Assembly: GCA_017525605.1 (NCBI GenBank)
Contig: JAFXSM010000051.1
Span: 1 to 53,283 of the forward strand
Length of the DNA stretch: 53,283 nt
Direction of reading: 5' to 3'
DNA from: Treponema sp.
Lineage (GTDB): Bacteria > Spirochaetota > Spirochaetia > Treponematales > Treponemataceae
Position 1 is the first letter of the stretch; each line of letters opens with the position of its first letter. Below, piece after piece: positions 8,239-17,097 of this stretch. Below the pieces are notes generated by a model, which had not been told where the DNA came from, did not search any database, and was given only the letters and a program-made list of their open reading frames with translations. A program made the translations under genes and the position numbers.

Positions 8239-8790
8239 ATGAAAAACATGAAGACAACACTTTTTGTGGCGGCGGTTTTGATTTTTCAAATTCCGCTGTT
8301 TTCTTTTGCGGCGACAAAGCGGAATGCGCTGAATGTCGAACTGAAAGAAACTGAAACGTATGTGATTAAGCGCGAGGGAAAAAACGTCACCGCGTTGCTT
8401 GGAGAAAATTCAGTTTCCGATTTTTCAAAGATAAACCGGAAAAATCCGACTCAAGTTCTTGCGGCGTTCTTTTTCAGCTATTTTTCGCGGACGGACTACT
8501 GGAAAAATCTGGTTGCAGAAAGTGCTCTTTTTTACAGCGGCATTTATGGCGAAGACGGAGAACCCGCCGCAATAAAAATGGAAGAGGCGTGGAACGAGCT
8601 CTACGGTCTTGTTGACAGCATCAGCATAAAAATCAATCCTGCAAATTTTAAGAGCAACGGCGACGGGAGCGCGTATTACACGTTGGAAATCGCGCTTTCA
8701 TACAAGGGCGAAAGCGATTCTGGCGAGGACGAAGCTACGATAGTTCAGGAAGAAAACGGCGAGTGGTTCGTTTATGAGCTTCCACGATAA
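8239..8790 (+). CDS. Secreted hypothetical protein
   Basis: The protein has 183 residues from the ATG at 8239, chosen over the one at 8227 because GGAG lies 6 bases before it and the signal peptide (MKNMKTTLFVAAVLIFQIPL) begins there. The mature region includes NPTQVLAAFFFSYFSRTDYW and a C-terminal stretch with alternating beta-like pattern (GSAYYTLEIALSYKGESDSG, then GEWFVYELPR), reminiscent of small NTF2/DUF4878-like stress domains. That resemblance is weak. It is the last gene of the plus-strand run and converges on the lipoprotein gene, leaving only 23 bases between. Confidence 0.65.
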   Translation: MKNMKTTLFVAAVLIFQIPLFSFAATKRNALNVELKETETYVIKREGKNVTALLGENSVSDFSKINRKNPTQVLAAFFFSYFSRTDYWKNLVAESALFYSGIYGEDGEPAAIKMEEAWNELYGLVDSISIKINPANFKSNGDGSAYYTLEIALSYKGESDSGEDEATIVQEENGEWFVYELPR

Positions 8791-8813
8791 AAAAATCCGC
8801 AGCAGAAAAAATT

Positions 8814-10667
8814 TTAGAACTCCGGCAAGTAATCTTCAAATTCAATGCCGGTTTCGTAAAACTGCATCAAGTCTGCATTGAGTTTGAACTTAAATGTATT
8901 AGTGAACGGTCCTTCTTCTTCGCCTGTCACCCAATTACGAGATTTATAGCCGTATTCAAACATCGTCAATTCTGGCAAGGCGGAGTTTTCGTCCAAAGAG
9001 GCTTTGAAATCGCTGTTCACTTCCGCGCAGTGCTGCACATATTCTGAGTTGCCAAAAGTTCCAAGCAGGAAGGCAGTGCCGTCGTCGCGAACCGCGTAGA
9101 AATGATAGAGCGAGCGGTTTGGTGCCCATGAGAACGGATTGAAGCTGAACGCGCAGAAATAGTAATTCTGTTCGTTCAGCTTGAACGGAAAGGATTTCAC
9201 AAGCGTAAAGTTGCGCATGAAATCTTGATTGCCCAAAGAAATTGGTCTGCTCTCAAAATGCATTTCGTTTTCAGCAAAGCCAGTTTCGAGTTTTCTCAAT
9301 TGCTCGGTTTTTAAGTCATATTCATACAAATCTACAAAATATTCGCTCTCGTTGGTGTAAATGTGTTTTATGTACTTGTAATTAACATACAGTTTCACGC
9401 CATCAAGTTCGGCAGAACTATAAAAATGAGCGCCCATTGTGATTTCGTCATGCGCCAAAGCCGAGCCTGACAAAATGCCAACTTTGTCCTTGAAGCGAAC
9501 AAGATAATAATTGTAGCGAGTATAGTATCTTTGAGCGCTGTCGGGATTGTATTCATCGTATTCAAAAAGGCTGTTGTATGGCTGTTCGCCGTATCTGTCG
9601 CTAAGCAATTCCACAATTTCAACAGTATCGCACGAGTTGAGTTCTGTCGTCGTGCCGTCGGGCAGGAACATTTGCGCCTGGCGGACAACAATCGGAGTGT
9701 CCCCGCGGGCGAACTTTTGCTGCGTGAGCAAAATCGTTTGCTTGTCTTCTGACATCTCAGTCAAGGCTTCTGCCGCAAGCTCACGGTCATTTTGTGTTTG
9801 AGCGAGATATTCCACGCACTGAGAAACAAGGCTTGAAACATCATAACGGCAAAGGGCGAGAATCTCTTTGATTTCCGTGTTCTGGCAGCCGTCGATGTAA
9901 TCAGCGAGCGCGCGGTCTTCGTTGTCTTTGTGAGACAAACCGCTAAAATTATTGGCTTTGATTTTTTTATAAAGATATTTGACGGCAGCGATGTTTTCGG
10001 ATTTTGTGGCAAGCATCAAGCACGAGCGTCCGTCGCTGTCATAATAATCGCTCATATCGTCAAACAAAAACAAAATCTCTTCGTTCGCATAAGGAAGCAA
10101 AATATGAAGAGGGGTTGTTGTGTCCGGGCTAAAGTCGGTAACTTTTTGAAATTTTGGCAAAATCAAAGAAACAAAGTTTTTTAGAACAGCGTCATCTTCC
10201 CAATTCTCTTTCTGCAATCGGTCTTTCAAGTGCAAGTCGGCAAGGAGTTTCGTCAACTTCTCAACAGCTTCCGCATTTGAAAACATGTAAAAACTGTACT
10301 CGAACAAAATCTTTGCGTTTTCATCTCCGTCAAGCGCAAGGTTCACGGTCTTGTCAAAAATTTCTTTCGTCAGCGTTACGTCTTTCAATGAAATCCAGCC
10401 GGTCTTTTTCGAGCCTCCGTCGGAGAACTTCACTTTGAGCAAATCGCCGGACTGTTCGATTATTGAGAGCTGTGTAGGCTCTGTAAAAACTGAAAGTTCA
10501 TAGTTTGTCTTCTCGTTTTTTTCTACATCCGAATAAATTTCTACCGGGCTTACTTTCGGAGTTACCACGCAGTCGGCGATTGGAGATGTGTTTTGGGCTT
10601 TTTGCTTGCAACTTGCAAGGAAAAGCGCAAAAAGAAAAATGATTGCGACCCTAAAAAAAATTCTCAT
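8814..10667 (-). CDS. Large lipoprotein with SH3-like and ankyrin-like regions
   Basis: The protein has 617 residues. The signal MRIFFRVAIIFLFALFLASC ends in a canonical lipobox (LASC). Residues about 40-100 look like an SH3-type fold (LSIIEQSGDLLKVKF, KKTGWISLKDVTL), related in style to the protein at 6637. Residues about 185-270 carry ankyrin-like phrases (TTPLHILLPYANEEILFLF, DSDGRSCLMLATKSENIAAV). The remainder is unrecognised. It is probably surface- or periplasm-exposed. TATACT ends 7 bases before the ATG and there is no Shine-Dalgarno, so it may be leaderless. Confidence 0.75.
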   Translation of the reverse strand: MRIFFRVAIIFLFALFLASCKQKAQNTSPIADCVVTPKVSPVEIYSDVEKNEKTNYELSVFTEPTQLSIIEQSGDLLKVKFSDGGSKKTGWISLKDVTLTKEIFDKTVNLALDGDENAKILFEYSFYMFSNAEAVEKLTKLLADLHLKDRLQKENWEDDAVLKNFVSLILPKFQKVTDFSPDTTTPLHILLPYANEEILFLFDDMSDYYDSDGRSCLMLATKSENIAAVKYLYKKIKANNFSGLSHKDNEDRALADYIDGCQNTEIKEILALCRYDVSSLVSQCVEYLAQTQNDRELAAEALTEMSEDKQTILLTQQKFARGDTPIVVRQAQMFLPDGTTTELNSCDTVEIVELLSDRYGEQPYNSLFEYDEYNPDSAQRYYTRYNYYLVRFKDKVGILSGSALAHDEITMGAHFYSSAELDGVKLYVNYKYIKHIYTNESEYFVDLYEYDLKTEQLRKLETGFAENEMHFESRPISLGNQDFMRNFTLVKSFPFKLNEQNYYFCAFSFNPFSWAPNRSLYHFYAVRDDGTAFLLGTFGNSEYVQHCAEVNSDFKASLDENSALPELTMFEYGYKSRNWVTGEEEGPFTNTFKFKLNADLMQFYETGIEFEDYLPEF

Positions 10668-10674
10668 GCAAAAA

Positions 10675-10680
10675 AGTATA
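10675..10680 (-). promoter_or_regulatory. -10 hexamer adjacent to lipoprotein start
   Basis: Minus-strand TATACT lies 7 bases from the ATG at 10667. No good -35 was found. Confidence 0.4.
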
Positions 10681-10804
10681 GCACGATAGGCATTTTGTTA
10701 TCATTGAATCTGGCGCGAAAATTCTGCCAGCCACGCGATATGCGAATATACTTTTACTATTTGCTGTAAAGACGGAAAACGGAAAAATGAAAGGTGAAAA
10801 TGGA

Positions 10805-10830
10805 GATTCCGAAAACTTGTTCGGAATGAC
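10805..10830. repeat. Palindromic intergenic repeat, short copy
   Basis: ATTCCGAA and TTCGGAAT form a perfect 8-bp stem around AACTTG, followed by GAC. The same module recurs at 14606-14656, 16973-17072 and 19134-19220, always just upstream of a gene of this paralogous cluster. It resembles the REP-like GATTCCGAA...TTCGGAATGAC elements scattered in many bacterial genomes. Confidence 0.75.
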
Positions 10831-10881
10831 AAATATATAACAGGAGAAAGAGATTTATGGAAAGCGTATGTTTCACGGGCG
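10829..10881 (+). repeat. 53-bp direct repeat, copy 1 (RBS and BRCT start)
   Basis: This tract covers the intergenic end, Shine-Dalgarno (AGGAGAAAG), ATG and first eight codons of the BRCT-YwqG gene. It is identical to 12014-12066, which covers the same positions of the next gene, showing recent duplication or conversion of the 5' end. Confidence 0.9.
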
Positions 10882-11987
10882 CGTGCCCTGATATGACAAG
10901 AGAGGAACTGACCGAGATGGCAGAGGAAAAGTTCGAGGTGAAGACGAGCGTGACGAAGGATTTGGATATCCTTGTGTGTGCTGACCCAAACGCAGGAAGC
11001 TCGAAGCTTGAGAAAGCCAAGAAGAACGGAACGCTCATTATCAGCTACGAGGAGTTTCAAGAGATACTCGACGAGGATGAATATGAGGGCTTTTATTCAA
11101 TCGTGCAGACGAGGAAGATTCTGAAGTATATCCGAGACAATTACGGAATGGAGTGCGTCCGCATAAAGCCAAAGAAAGCAGAGTCGCCGCTTTCGATGAC
11201 GGCGAGCAAGTTCGGAGGGCTTCCGTACTGGACAGCCGGCGAGGAGTTCCCGAAGGACGTGGAAGGACATATTCTCACTCTCCTCGCGCAAATCAACTTT
11301 TCGGACGTTCCTCATCTTCCTGATTATCCAGAAAAGGGACTTTTACAGATTTTCATTCTTGCAGACCTCTCGCTAGGGCGCGACATGGACGATGACGGAA
11401 CGACACAGAATTACTGGCGAGTCGTGTGGAGAGATGACGTGGACGAATCTCTTGCCCTCAGTGCGGACGCTCTTCACGAGATGGGCGTTCATAGCGCAGA
11501 GGAAATCATGCAGAAAGAACATGAAAGAAGGGATAGCCAAATGAAGAGCGGAAAGAAACTCACCCTCGAGCACGATTTTCCGCTCGAAAAAGAGTATGCG
11601 CTGACGTTTGAAAAGGGCATTTCCCACCCGAACCAGATGCTTACGGAGTACAACGATATGGCGATGAGCGCCGCAAAAGAGTTCGGATATCCCGTTTACG
11701 AAGACCCGCAAGGCTCGTTTTCCGAAGACTTGGACATGGACGATTATTTTTGCGAGGACTCAAAAGACGGCAATCTTCACCAGATTGGAGGCTATCCGTT
11801 CTTCGTACAGCGCGACGGCAGAAGCGAAGACGAGGAAGAAGTCCTGCTGCTCCAGATTGACAGCGAATACAATACGGACGTCAACATCAGCTTGGGCGAC
11901 GACGGAATCGCAAACTTTTTCATCACCCCGGAAAACCTCAAAAAGCGCGATTTCTCGAAAATCCGCTACTACAGCGACTGCTACTAA
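10857..11987 (+). CDS. BRCT-YwqG (DUF1963) fusion protein
   Basis: The protein has 376 residues. Residues 1-70 are a BRCT domain of the DNA-ligase type: VCFTGACPDMTREEL, SVTKDLDILVC, then SSKLEKAKKNG and ISYEEFQEIL follow the order seen in LigA C-termini. Residues about 90-376 are a YwqG/DUF1963 domain (SKFGGLPYW, LLAQINFSDVPHLPDYPEKG, HQIGGYPFF, GIANFFI), homologous to the C-terminal part of the protein at 5385. There is no signal peptide, so it is cytoplasmic. BRCT domains bind phosphopeptides or DNA ends, so here the domain may direct a YwqG module to a nucleoprotein partner; this is inference. Strong AGGAG upstream; the next gene begins 54 bases downstream and shares the same BRCT. Confidence 0.88.
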   Translation: MESVCFTGACPDMTREELTEMAEEKFEVKTSVTKDLDILVCADPNAGSSKLEKAKKNGTLIISYEEFQEILDEDEYEGFYSIVQTRKILKYIRDNYGMECVRIKPKKAESPLSMTASKFGGLPYWTAGEEFPKDVEGHILTLLAQINFSDVPHLPDYPEKGLLQIFILADLSLGRDMDDDGTTQNYWRVVWRDDVDESLALSADALHEMGVHSAEEIMQKEHERRDSQMKSGKKLTLEHDFPLEKEYALTFEKGISHPNQMLTEYNDMAMSAAKEFGYPVYEDPQGSFSEDLDMDDYFCEDSKDGNLHQIGGYPFFVQRDGRSEDEEEVLLLQIDSEYNTDVNISLGDDGIANFFITPENLKKRDFSKIRYYSDCY

Positions 11988-12013
11988 TCATGGTTGCTGA
12001 GCGAAGTCAAAGC

Positions 12014-12066
12014 ACAAATATATAACAGGAGAAAGAGATTTATGGAAAGCGTATGTTTCACGGGCG
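12014..12066 (+). repeat. 53-bp direct repeat, copy 2
   Basis: Identical to 10829-10881. It carries the RBS and start of the first BRCT-LRR gene. Just upstream, 11992-12013 carries the gctgagcg module found at 14606 and 17022. Confidence 0.9.
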
Positions 12067-14597
12067 AGTATTATGAGATGACTCGTGCGGAACTCACAGA
12101 GAAAGCGTCGAAGATGTTCGAGGTCAGGAAGAGCGTGACGAAGGATTTGGATATCCTCGTGTGCGACGACCCGAACTCAGGAAGCTCGAAGCTTGAGAAA
12201 GCCAAGAAGAACGGAACTCGCGTCATCACTTACAAAGAGTTCATGGATATGGTCGACGACATCAAAGATGATGGAGTTTTCTATATCAGAAACGGAGTTC
12301 TAAAAAAGTGCAGAGACGATAATATAGAAAATGTCGTCATTCCTTCTGGCGTGACGGAAATCGATTTTTCTGCGTTCTTGTTCTGCTTTCATCTGAAGTC
12401 CATTGAGATTCCTGAAGGAGTAAAGGAAATCGGCAGGGAGTTTCAGGGCTTTAGCGAACTTGAATCTGTGATAATCCACGAAGGCACACAGATAATCAAA
12501 TATAACGCATTTGAAAAAAATCCTTTGCTAAAGTTTGTGCAGCTTCCTTCGAGCCTGATTGAAATTCAGACCGAAGCGTTTTTAAGATGCTCTTCTCTTT
12601 CGAAAATTGTGTTTGAGGGAACGATTGAGCAATGGAAGAAGGTGAAAGGGCTGGAAAACCTTTTGCAATATGTTCCCGCAAAGAGCGTGAAGTGTTCTAA
12701 CGGCGAATGGCAGAAGCCGCTCGTGTTCGTGGAAGACGGCGTTGCTGTGAAATGCCTCGACAAAAGCACGACGAGCATAAAACTTGACGAGGGCGTGACG
12801 GCAATCAGCGAAAATGCCTTCAAGGAGTGTGCTTCTGTTCTGTCAATCGAGCTTCCGTCAACGCTGACGGAAATCCGGAAAGGCGCGTTCGATGACTGCA
12901 AGAACGTCGAGAAAATCGTGTCGCATTCACCGCTGTTCACGTTCGACGAGAAGACGAAAAAGCTCTACGACATGACGGGAAAGACGAAGAAAGTCGTCCT
13001 TTCGCTACAGGCTGGAAAAGAAGAAGCAAAGAAGGAGAAAATCGCACAGGTTCAGAACGTTTCTGCAAGTAGCGTGCTTGAGTCGATTATGAGCGAGCAT
13101 AAGACGAACGCGGAGGTCATTCGCGACGACAAGAACGCCTATCTTCAAATCCAGACCACCGACGGCGGCTTCGAGATTGTGCTTGCGGACTCCAAGGTGT
13201 CGAAGTGGATGGCGAATCTTCCCGCGTTCCTCGACTTTGTTGCGACTGGTGCGGATTCCATTGCAATCAGGAAGTTTGCGATTGAGAGAGGTCTTGAGGA
13301 CTCAAGCAAGAAGTTCATTTCGATTTCAAAAGACGGCTGTGTGTCGTGGAAGAAAAAGACGAATCCCGTCTATCTTTTCATTCCTGAGGGCGTGTCGAAA
13401 ATCGGCGAAGAGGCGTTCTCTAGTTGTAAATCGCTTGAATATGTGGTGATTCCTGAGGGCGTGAAAAAAATCGAAGATGATGCGTTCCATAATTGCAAGT
13501 ATCTTGAACAAGTTGTGTTTCCCGATGGCTTGGAGGAAATCGGACACAGTGCGTTCACGGACTGTAAGTCGCTCACAAAATTGGTGTTTCCTCCGAGCTT
13601 GAAGGTAATCGGCAACAGTGCGTTCTATTGTTGCGAGTATCTTAAAGACTTTGAGATTCCGAACGGCGTGGAAAAAATCGAAGCCGGTGCATTCAGCACC
13701 AATAGCAGATTTGAATCCTTGAGGATTCCGGGCAGCGTGAAGATTATCGAACATGCTTCATTCAAAGAATGCCACGAGTTAAAGACTCTCGTAATCGAAA
13801 AAGGCGTGGAAAAAATCGAGAAGGAGGCTTTCCAAGACTGCGAGAAGCTTTCTGAAATCACATACACGGGAACTGTCGCTGAGTGGGAGAAAATCGAAAA
13901 GGAGAGAAAATGGCATTACAACGTGCCGGCCCAGTCCGTGAAATGCTCCGACGGGGAATCGTCCATCGCGGTAAATCGTGAGGTGATAAAAACAGACACG
14001 TACAAGCTTGCCATTTACGACAATGGCGTGGAAGAATGCGTCTGCACTGGCGTGACGGAAAAACTTGTCATTCCCGAGGGCGTGACGCTCATCGAGTACG
14101 GCGCGTTCTATGGGGTTAAGGGAATCAAGTCGGTTGAGCTTCCTTCGAGCCTGACGAAAATCGATGAAGGTGCGCTCTCTCATTGTGTAAATCTCAAGTC
14201 GGTCGTGTTTCCGCCTAACATAACGGCTATCGAAAAGGATGCGTTCAGAGGGTGTACGGAAATCGAGTCGTTTGAGATTCCTGAGGGCGTGACGACAATC
14301 GGGAGAGACGCTTTCAAAGACTGCACAGCCCTCAAGTCGATTAAGATTCCGGAAAGCGTGACGGTTATCGACGATGCGTTCGGACGTTGCACAGCCCTCG
14401 AATCGATTGTGCTTCCTGCATGTCTGACTGAAATCGATTTCACATCGTTCTCTGGCTGCTCGTCGCTTCGTGACATCACATTCAAGGGAACGAAGGCGCA
14501 ATGGAATGCCGCGAAAGAATATTTTTGGCAGGATGAAGATTTGCCCGCAAAAGTGGTGCATTGCTCCGACGGCGATGTCGAGATAGAGGAGTATTAA
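12042..14597 (+). CDS. BRCT domain plus BspA-type leucine-rich repeat protein
   Basis: The protein has 851 residues from the ATG preceded by AGGAGAAAGAGATTT; an upstream in-frame ATG lacks a site. Residues 1-72 are the ligase-type BRCT (VCFTGEYYEMTRAEL, SVTKDLDILVC, SSKLEKAKKNG). BspA/LRR_5 repeats follow in three blocks (about 98-288, 443-610, 670-846) with the pattern IPEGVxxIGxxAFxxCxxLxxV. Blocks end in a cap containing QWKKV...VPAKSVKCSNGE or similar. A non-LRR insert of about 130 residues (288-420) is shared with the next genes. No signal peptide, so unlike secreted BspA proteins this one should be cytoplasmic. Long stretches match 14685-16961 at high nucleotide identity. Confidence 0.88.
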   Translation: MESVCFTGEYYEMTRAELTEKASKMFEVRKSVTKDLDILVCDDPNSGSSKLEKAKKNGTRVITYKEFMDMVDDIKDDGVFYIRNGVLKKCRDDNIENVVIPSGVTEIDFSAFLFCFHLKSIEIPEGVKEIGREFQGFSELESVIIHEGTQIIKYNAFEKNPLLKFVQLPSSLIEIQTEAFLRCSSLSKIVFEGTIEQWKKVKGLENLLQYVPAKSVKCSNGEWQKPLVFVEDGVAVKCLDKSTTSIKLDEGVTAISENAFKECASVLSIELPSTLTEIRKGAFDDCKNVEKIVSHSPLFTFDEKTKKLYDMTGKTKKVVLSLQAGKEEAKKEKIAQVQNVSASSVLESIMSEHKTNAEVIRDDKNAYLQIQTTDGGFEIVLADSKVSKWMANLPAFLDFVATGADSIAIRKFAIERGLEDSSKKFISISKDGCVSWKKKTNPVYLFIPEGVSKIGEEAFSSCKSLEYVVIPEGVKKIEDDAFHNCKYLEQVVFPDGLEEIGHSAFTDCKSLTKLVFPPSLKVIGNSAFYCCEYLKDFEIPNGVEKIEAGAFSTNSRFESLRIPGSVKIIEHASFKECHELKTLVIEKGVEKIEKEAFQDCEKLSEITYTGTVAEWEKIEKERKWHYNVPAQSVKCSDGESSIAVNREVIKTDTYKLAIYDNGVEECVCTGVTEKLVIPEGVTLIEYGAFYGVKGIKSVELPSSLTKIDEGALSHCVNLKSVVFPPNITAIEKDAFRGCTEIESFEIPEGVTTIGRDAFKDCTALKSIKIPESVTVIDDAFGRCTALESIVLPACLTEIDFTSFSGCSSLRDITFKGTKAQWNAAKEYFWQDEDLPAKVVHCSDGDVEIEEY

Positions 14598-14605
14598 GAA
14601 AAATC

Positions 14606-14656
14606 GGCTGCTGAGCGTAGCCGAAGCAAGAGATTCCGAATCAAGTTCGGAATGAC
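14606..14656. repeat. Palindromic intergenic repeat, medium copy
   Basis: It contains the module gctgagcgtagccgaagc, then a GATTCCGAA...TTCGGAATGAC palindrome (CCGAA/TTCGG core). It lies 29 bases before the start of the second BRCT-LRR gene. Confidence 0.75.
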
Positions 14657-14684
14657 AAATATATCGAAAGGAGAATCAGATTTT

Positions 14685-16961
14685 ATGCAGAGCGTATGTT
14701 TTACGGACGAATGCGAGGAGATGACACGGGCGGAGCTTACCGAGATGGCTTCAAAGAAGTTCGATGTCAGAAAAAGCGTGACGAAGGATTTGGATATCCT
14801 CGTGTGCCAATACCCAGGATTCAAAAACTCGAAGATTGAGAAGGCAAAGCAGTACGGAATCCGAATCATCACGTACAACGAGTTCCTTGAGATGATTGGC
14901 TACCTCAAGGTGACAGAAGATTTCAGTATCATGAACGGCGTTCTTAAAGAGTGTCATGACAAGAAGATAGAAAACGCGGACATTGGCGACGGTGTGAAGG
15001 AAATCAGTGCTTTTGTGTTTGATAGATGCAAGAAACTTGCTTCTTTGTCGCTCCCTGAAAGCCTTGAGGAAATCAGAACTGGTGCGTTCATGAACTGCAA
15101 TGAGCTTTCTCACATTGAGTTCAGGGGCACGGTTGAGCAGTGGGAAAAGGTCACGGGAAAAGAATTGAATCTTTTGCGGTACGTTCCTGCAAAGAGCGTC
15201 AAGTGCAGCGACGGCGAATGGCAGAAGCCGCTCGTGTTCGTGGAAGACGGCGTGGCTGTGAAATGCCTCGACAAAAGCACGACGAGCATAAAACTTGACG
15301 AGGGCGTTACGGCAATCAGCGAAAACGCCTTCAAGGAGTGTGCTTCGGTCTTGTCAATCGAACTGCCTTCCACGCTGACGGAAATCAGGAAAGGCGCGTT
15401 CGATGACTGCAAGAACGTCGAGAAAATCGTGTCGCATTCGCCGCTGTTCCCTTTCAACGAGAAGACGAAAAAGCTCTACGACGCTACGGGAAAGACGAAG
15501 AAAGTCGTGCTTTCGATATTGGCGGGAAAGGAAAAGGCGAAGAAAGAGAAAATCGCACAGGTTCAGAACGTTTCTGCGAGTGCGGTGCTTGAGTCGATTA
15601 TGAGCGGGCACAAGACGAACGCGGAGGTCATTCGCGACGACAAGAACGCATTTTTGCGAATAAAGACCGAGGACGGCGGATTTGAGATTGTGCTTGCCGA
15701 CTCCAAGGTGTCGAAGTGGATGCCGAATCTTCCCGCATTCCTCGACTTCGTTGCGACTGGTGCGGATTCAGTTGCACTGAGAAAGTTCGCGATTGAGAAC
15801 GGTCTTGAGGACGCGAGCAGGAAATACATTACGGTGTCGAACGTCGTCGTGTCGTGGAAGAAAAAGACGAATCCCGTCTATCTTTTCATTCCCGAGGGCA
15901 TAACGATAATCGAAAGAAACGCGTTTTACCGCTGTGAGTCGCTTGAACGAGTGGTGCTTTTCGATGGCATGGAGAAAATCGATATGTATGCTTTCGAATA
16001 CTGCGAGTCGCTCAAGTCGGTGGTGATTCCTCCGAGCCTGAAGAAAATTGACGGCTTTGCGTTCTATTGTTGCCACTCGCTTGAAGATTTGACGATTCCG
16101 AACGGCGTGGAAATAATCGAAGATTCTGCGTTTGCAAGTTGCCGTTCTCTTGAAAGCCTGACAATTCCAGGCAGCGTTCAAAATATCGGATACGGTGCAT
16201 TCTCTGGCTGTACTGGGTTAAAGACGCTCGTAATAGAAAAAGGCGTGGGAAAAATCGAGAGTCTCGCTTTCCACGACTGCACGTCCCTTTCTGAAATCAA
16301 ATACACGGGAACTGTCGCTGAGTGGGAGAAAATCGAAAAGGGCAGAAGATGGAACTGCGAAGTTCCAGCCCAATTCGTGAAATGCTCCGACGGTGAAGTG
16401 TCCATAGTTCCAAAGATTGAGGTAATAAAAACAGACACGTACACGCTTGGAATATACAACAACGGTGTAGAACGCTGCAAATGCACTGACGAGACAGATG
16501 AGCTTGTCATTCCAGACGGCATAACGATTATAGAGCACGGTGCGTTCTGTGAGTGTACGGGAATCAAGTCTATTGTGTTTCCCTCAAGCCTGACGAAAAT
16601 CGAACAGTATGCGTTCGCTCATTGTACAGCCCTCAAGTCGATTGAGCTTCCTTCAAGGCTGTCGATTATCGACCTCGAAGTGTTCATTGGTTGTACATCC
16701 CTAGAGTCGATTGTGATTCCTGAGGGTGTGAAGATTATCAACGCAGCGGCGTTCGAAGATTGCACAGCCCTCAAGTCCGTTGTGTTTCCTGCAAGCCTGA
16801 CTGGAATCACTAACAAAGTGTTCAATCACTGCTCGTCGCTTCGTGACATCACATTCAAAGGAACGATGGAACAATGGAAAGCTGTGAGTGAGTATTTTTG
16901 GGGAAACGAAGATATGATAGCAAAAGTGGTTCACTGCGCGGACGGCGACGTGGAATTGTAA
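14685..16961 (+). CDS. BRCT domain plus BspA-type leucine-rich repeat protein, paralogue
   Basis: The protein has 758 residues, starting at the ATG with GGAG 11 bases upstream. Architecture as in the preceding gene: BRCT (about 1-72; VCFTDECEEMTRAEL, SVTKDLDILVC), LRR block 1, the shared non-LRR insert (about 243-375; VSASAVLESIM, GFEIVLADSKVSKW, LPAFLDFVATG), LRR block 2 (about 398-560) and block 3 (about 605-757). Here the BRCT motif reads NSKIEKAKQYG, slightly diverged from its neighbour. The middle (15215-15800) is about 90% identical by eye to 12715-13300, while BRCT and distal LRRs have diverged, which suggests gene conversion. Cytoplasmic by lack of a signal. Confidence 0.87.
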   Translation: MQSVCFTDECEEMTRAELTEMASKKFDVRKSVTKDLDILVCQYPGFKNSKIEKAKQYGIRIITYNEFLEMIGYLKVTEDFSIMNGVLKECHDKKIENADIGDGVKEISAFVFDRCKKLASLSLPESLEEIRTGAFMNCNELSHIEFRGTVEQWEKVTGKELNLLRYVPAKSVKCSDGEWQKPLVFVEDGVAVKCLDKSTTSIKLDEGVTAISENAFKECASVLSIELPSTLTEIRKGAFDDCKNVEKIVSHSPLFPFNEKTKKLYDATGKTKKVVLSILAGKEKAKKEKIAQVQNVSASAVLESIMSGHKTNAEVIRDDKNAFLRIKTEDGGFEIVLADSKVSKWMPNLPAFLDFVATGADSVALRKFAIENGLEDASRKYITVSNVVVSWKKKTNPVYLFIPEGITIIERNAFYRCESLERVVLFDGMEKIDMYAFEYCESLKSVVIPPSLKKIDGFAFYCCHSLEDLTIPNGVEIIEDSAFASCRSLESLTIPGSVQNIGYGAFSGCTGLKTLVIEKGVGKIESLAFHDCTSLSEIKYTGTVAEWEKIEKGRRWNCEVPAQFVKCSDGEVSIVPKIEVIKTDTYTLGIYNNGVERCKCTDETDELVIPDGITIIEHGAFCECTGIKSIVFPSSLTKIEQYAFAHCTALKSIELPSRLSIIDLEVFIGCTSLESIVIPEGVKIINAAAFEDCTALKSVVFPASLTGITNKVFNHCSSLRDITFKGTMEQWKAVSEYFWGNEDMIAKVVHCADGDVEL

Positions 16962-16972
16962 GACGAAATGCT

Positions 16973-17072
16973 GTCATGCTGAACTGTATTTTTCGCAAGA
17001 AAAATACTTTCAGCATCTGCGGTTGCTGAGCGTAGCCGAAGCAAGAGATTCTGAAAACTTGTTCGGAATGAC
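16973..17072. repeat. Composite palindromic repeat, full-length copy
   Basis: Three modules occur in order. The first is a long hairpin at 16978-17014: GCTGAA/TTCAGC outer and GTATTTTTC/GAAAAATAC inner stems with a GCAA loop. The second is gctgagcgtagccgaagc. The third is the GATTCTGAA...TTCGGAATGAC palindrome. The GCAA loop is GNRA type, so a stable RNA hairpin would form in a transcript. It may act as terminator or processing site between the cluster genes, or simply be a dispersed element. Confidence 0.78.
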
Positions 17073-17097
17073 AATAAAAGATGAGGGTTTATCAAAA

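Noticed and set aside
5385..11987. YwqG genes as part of a polymorphic toxin/immunity locus
   Set aside because: No LXG, RHS or other toxin domain and no secretion signal set were found nearby, so the role is left open.
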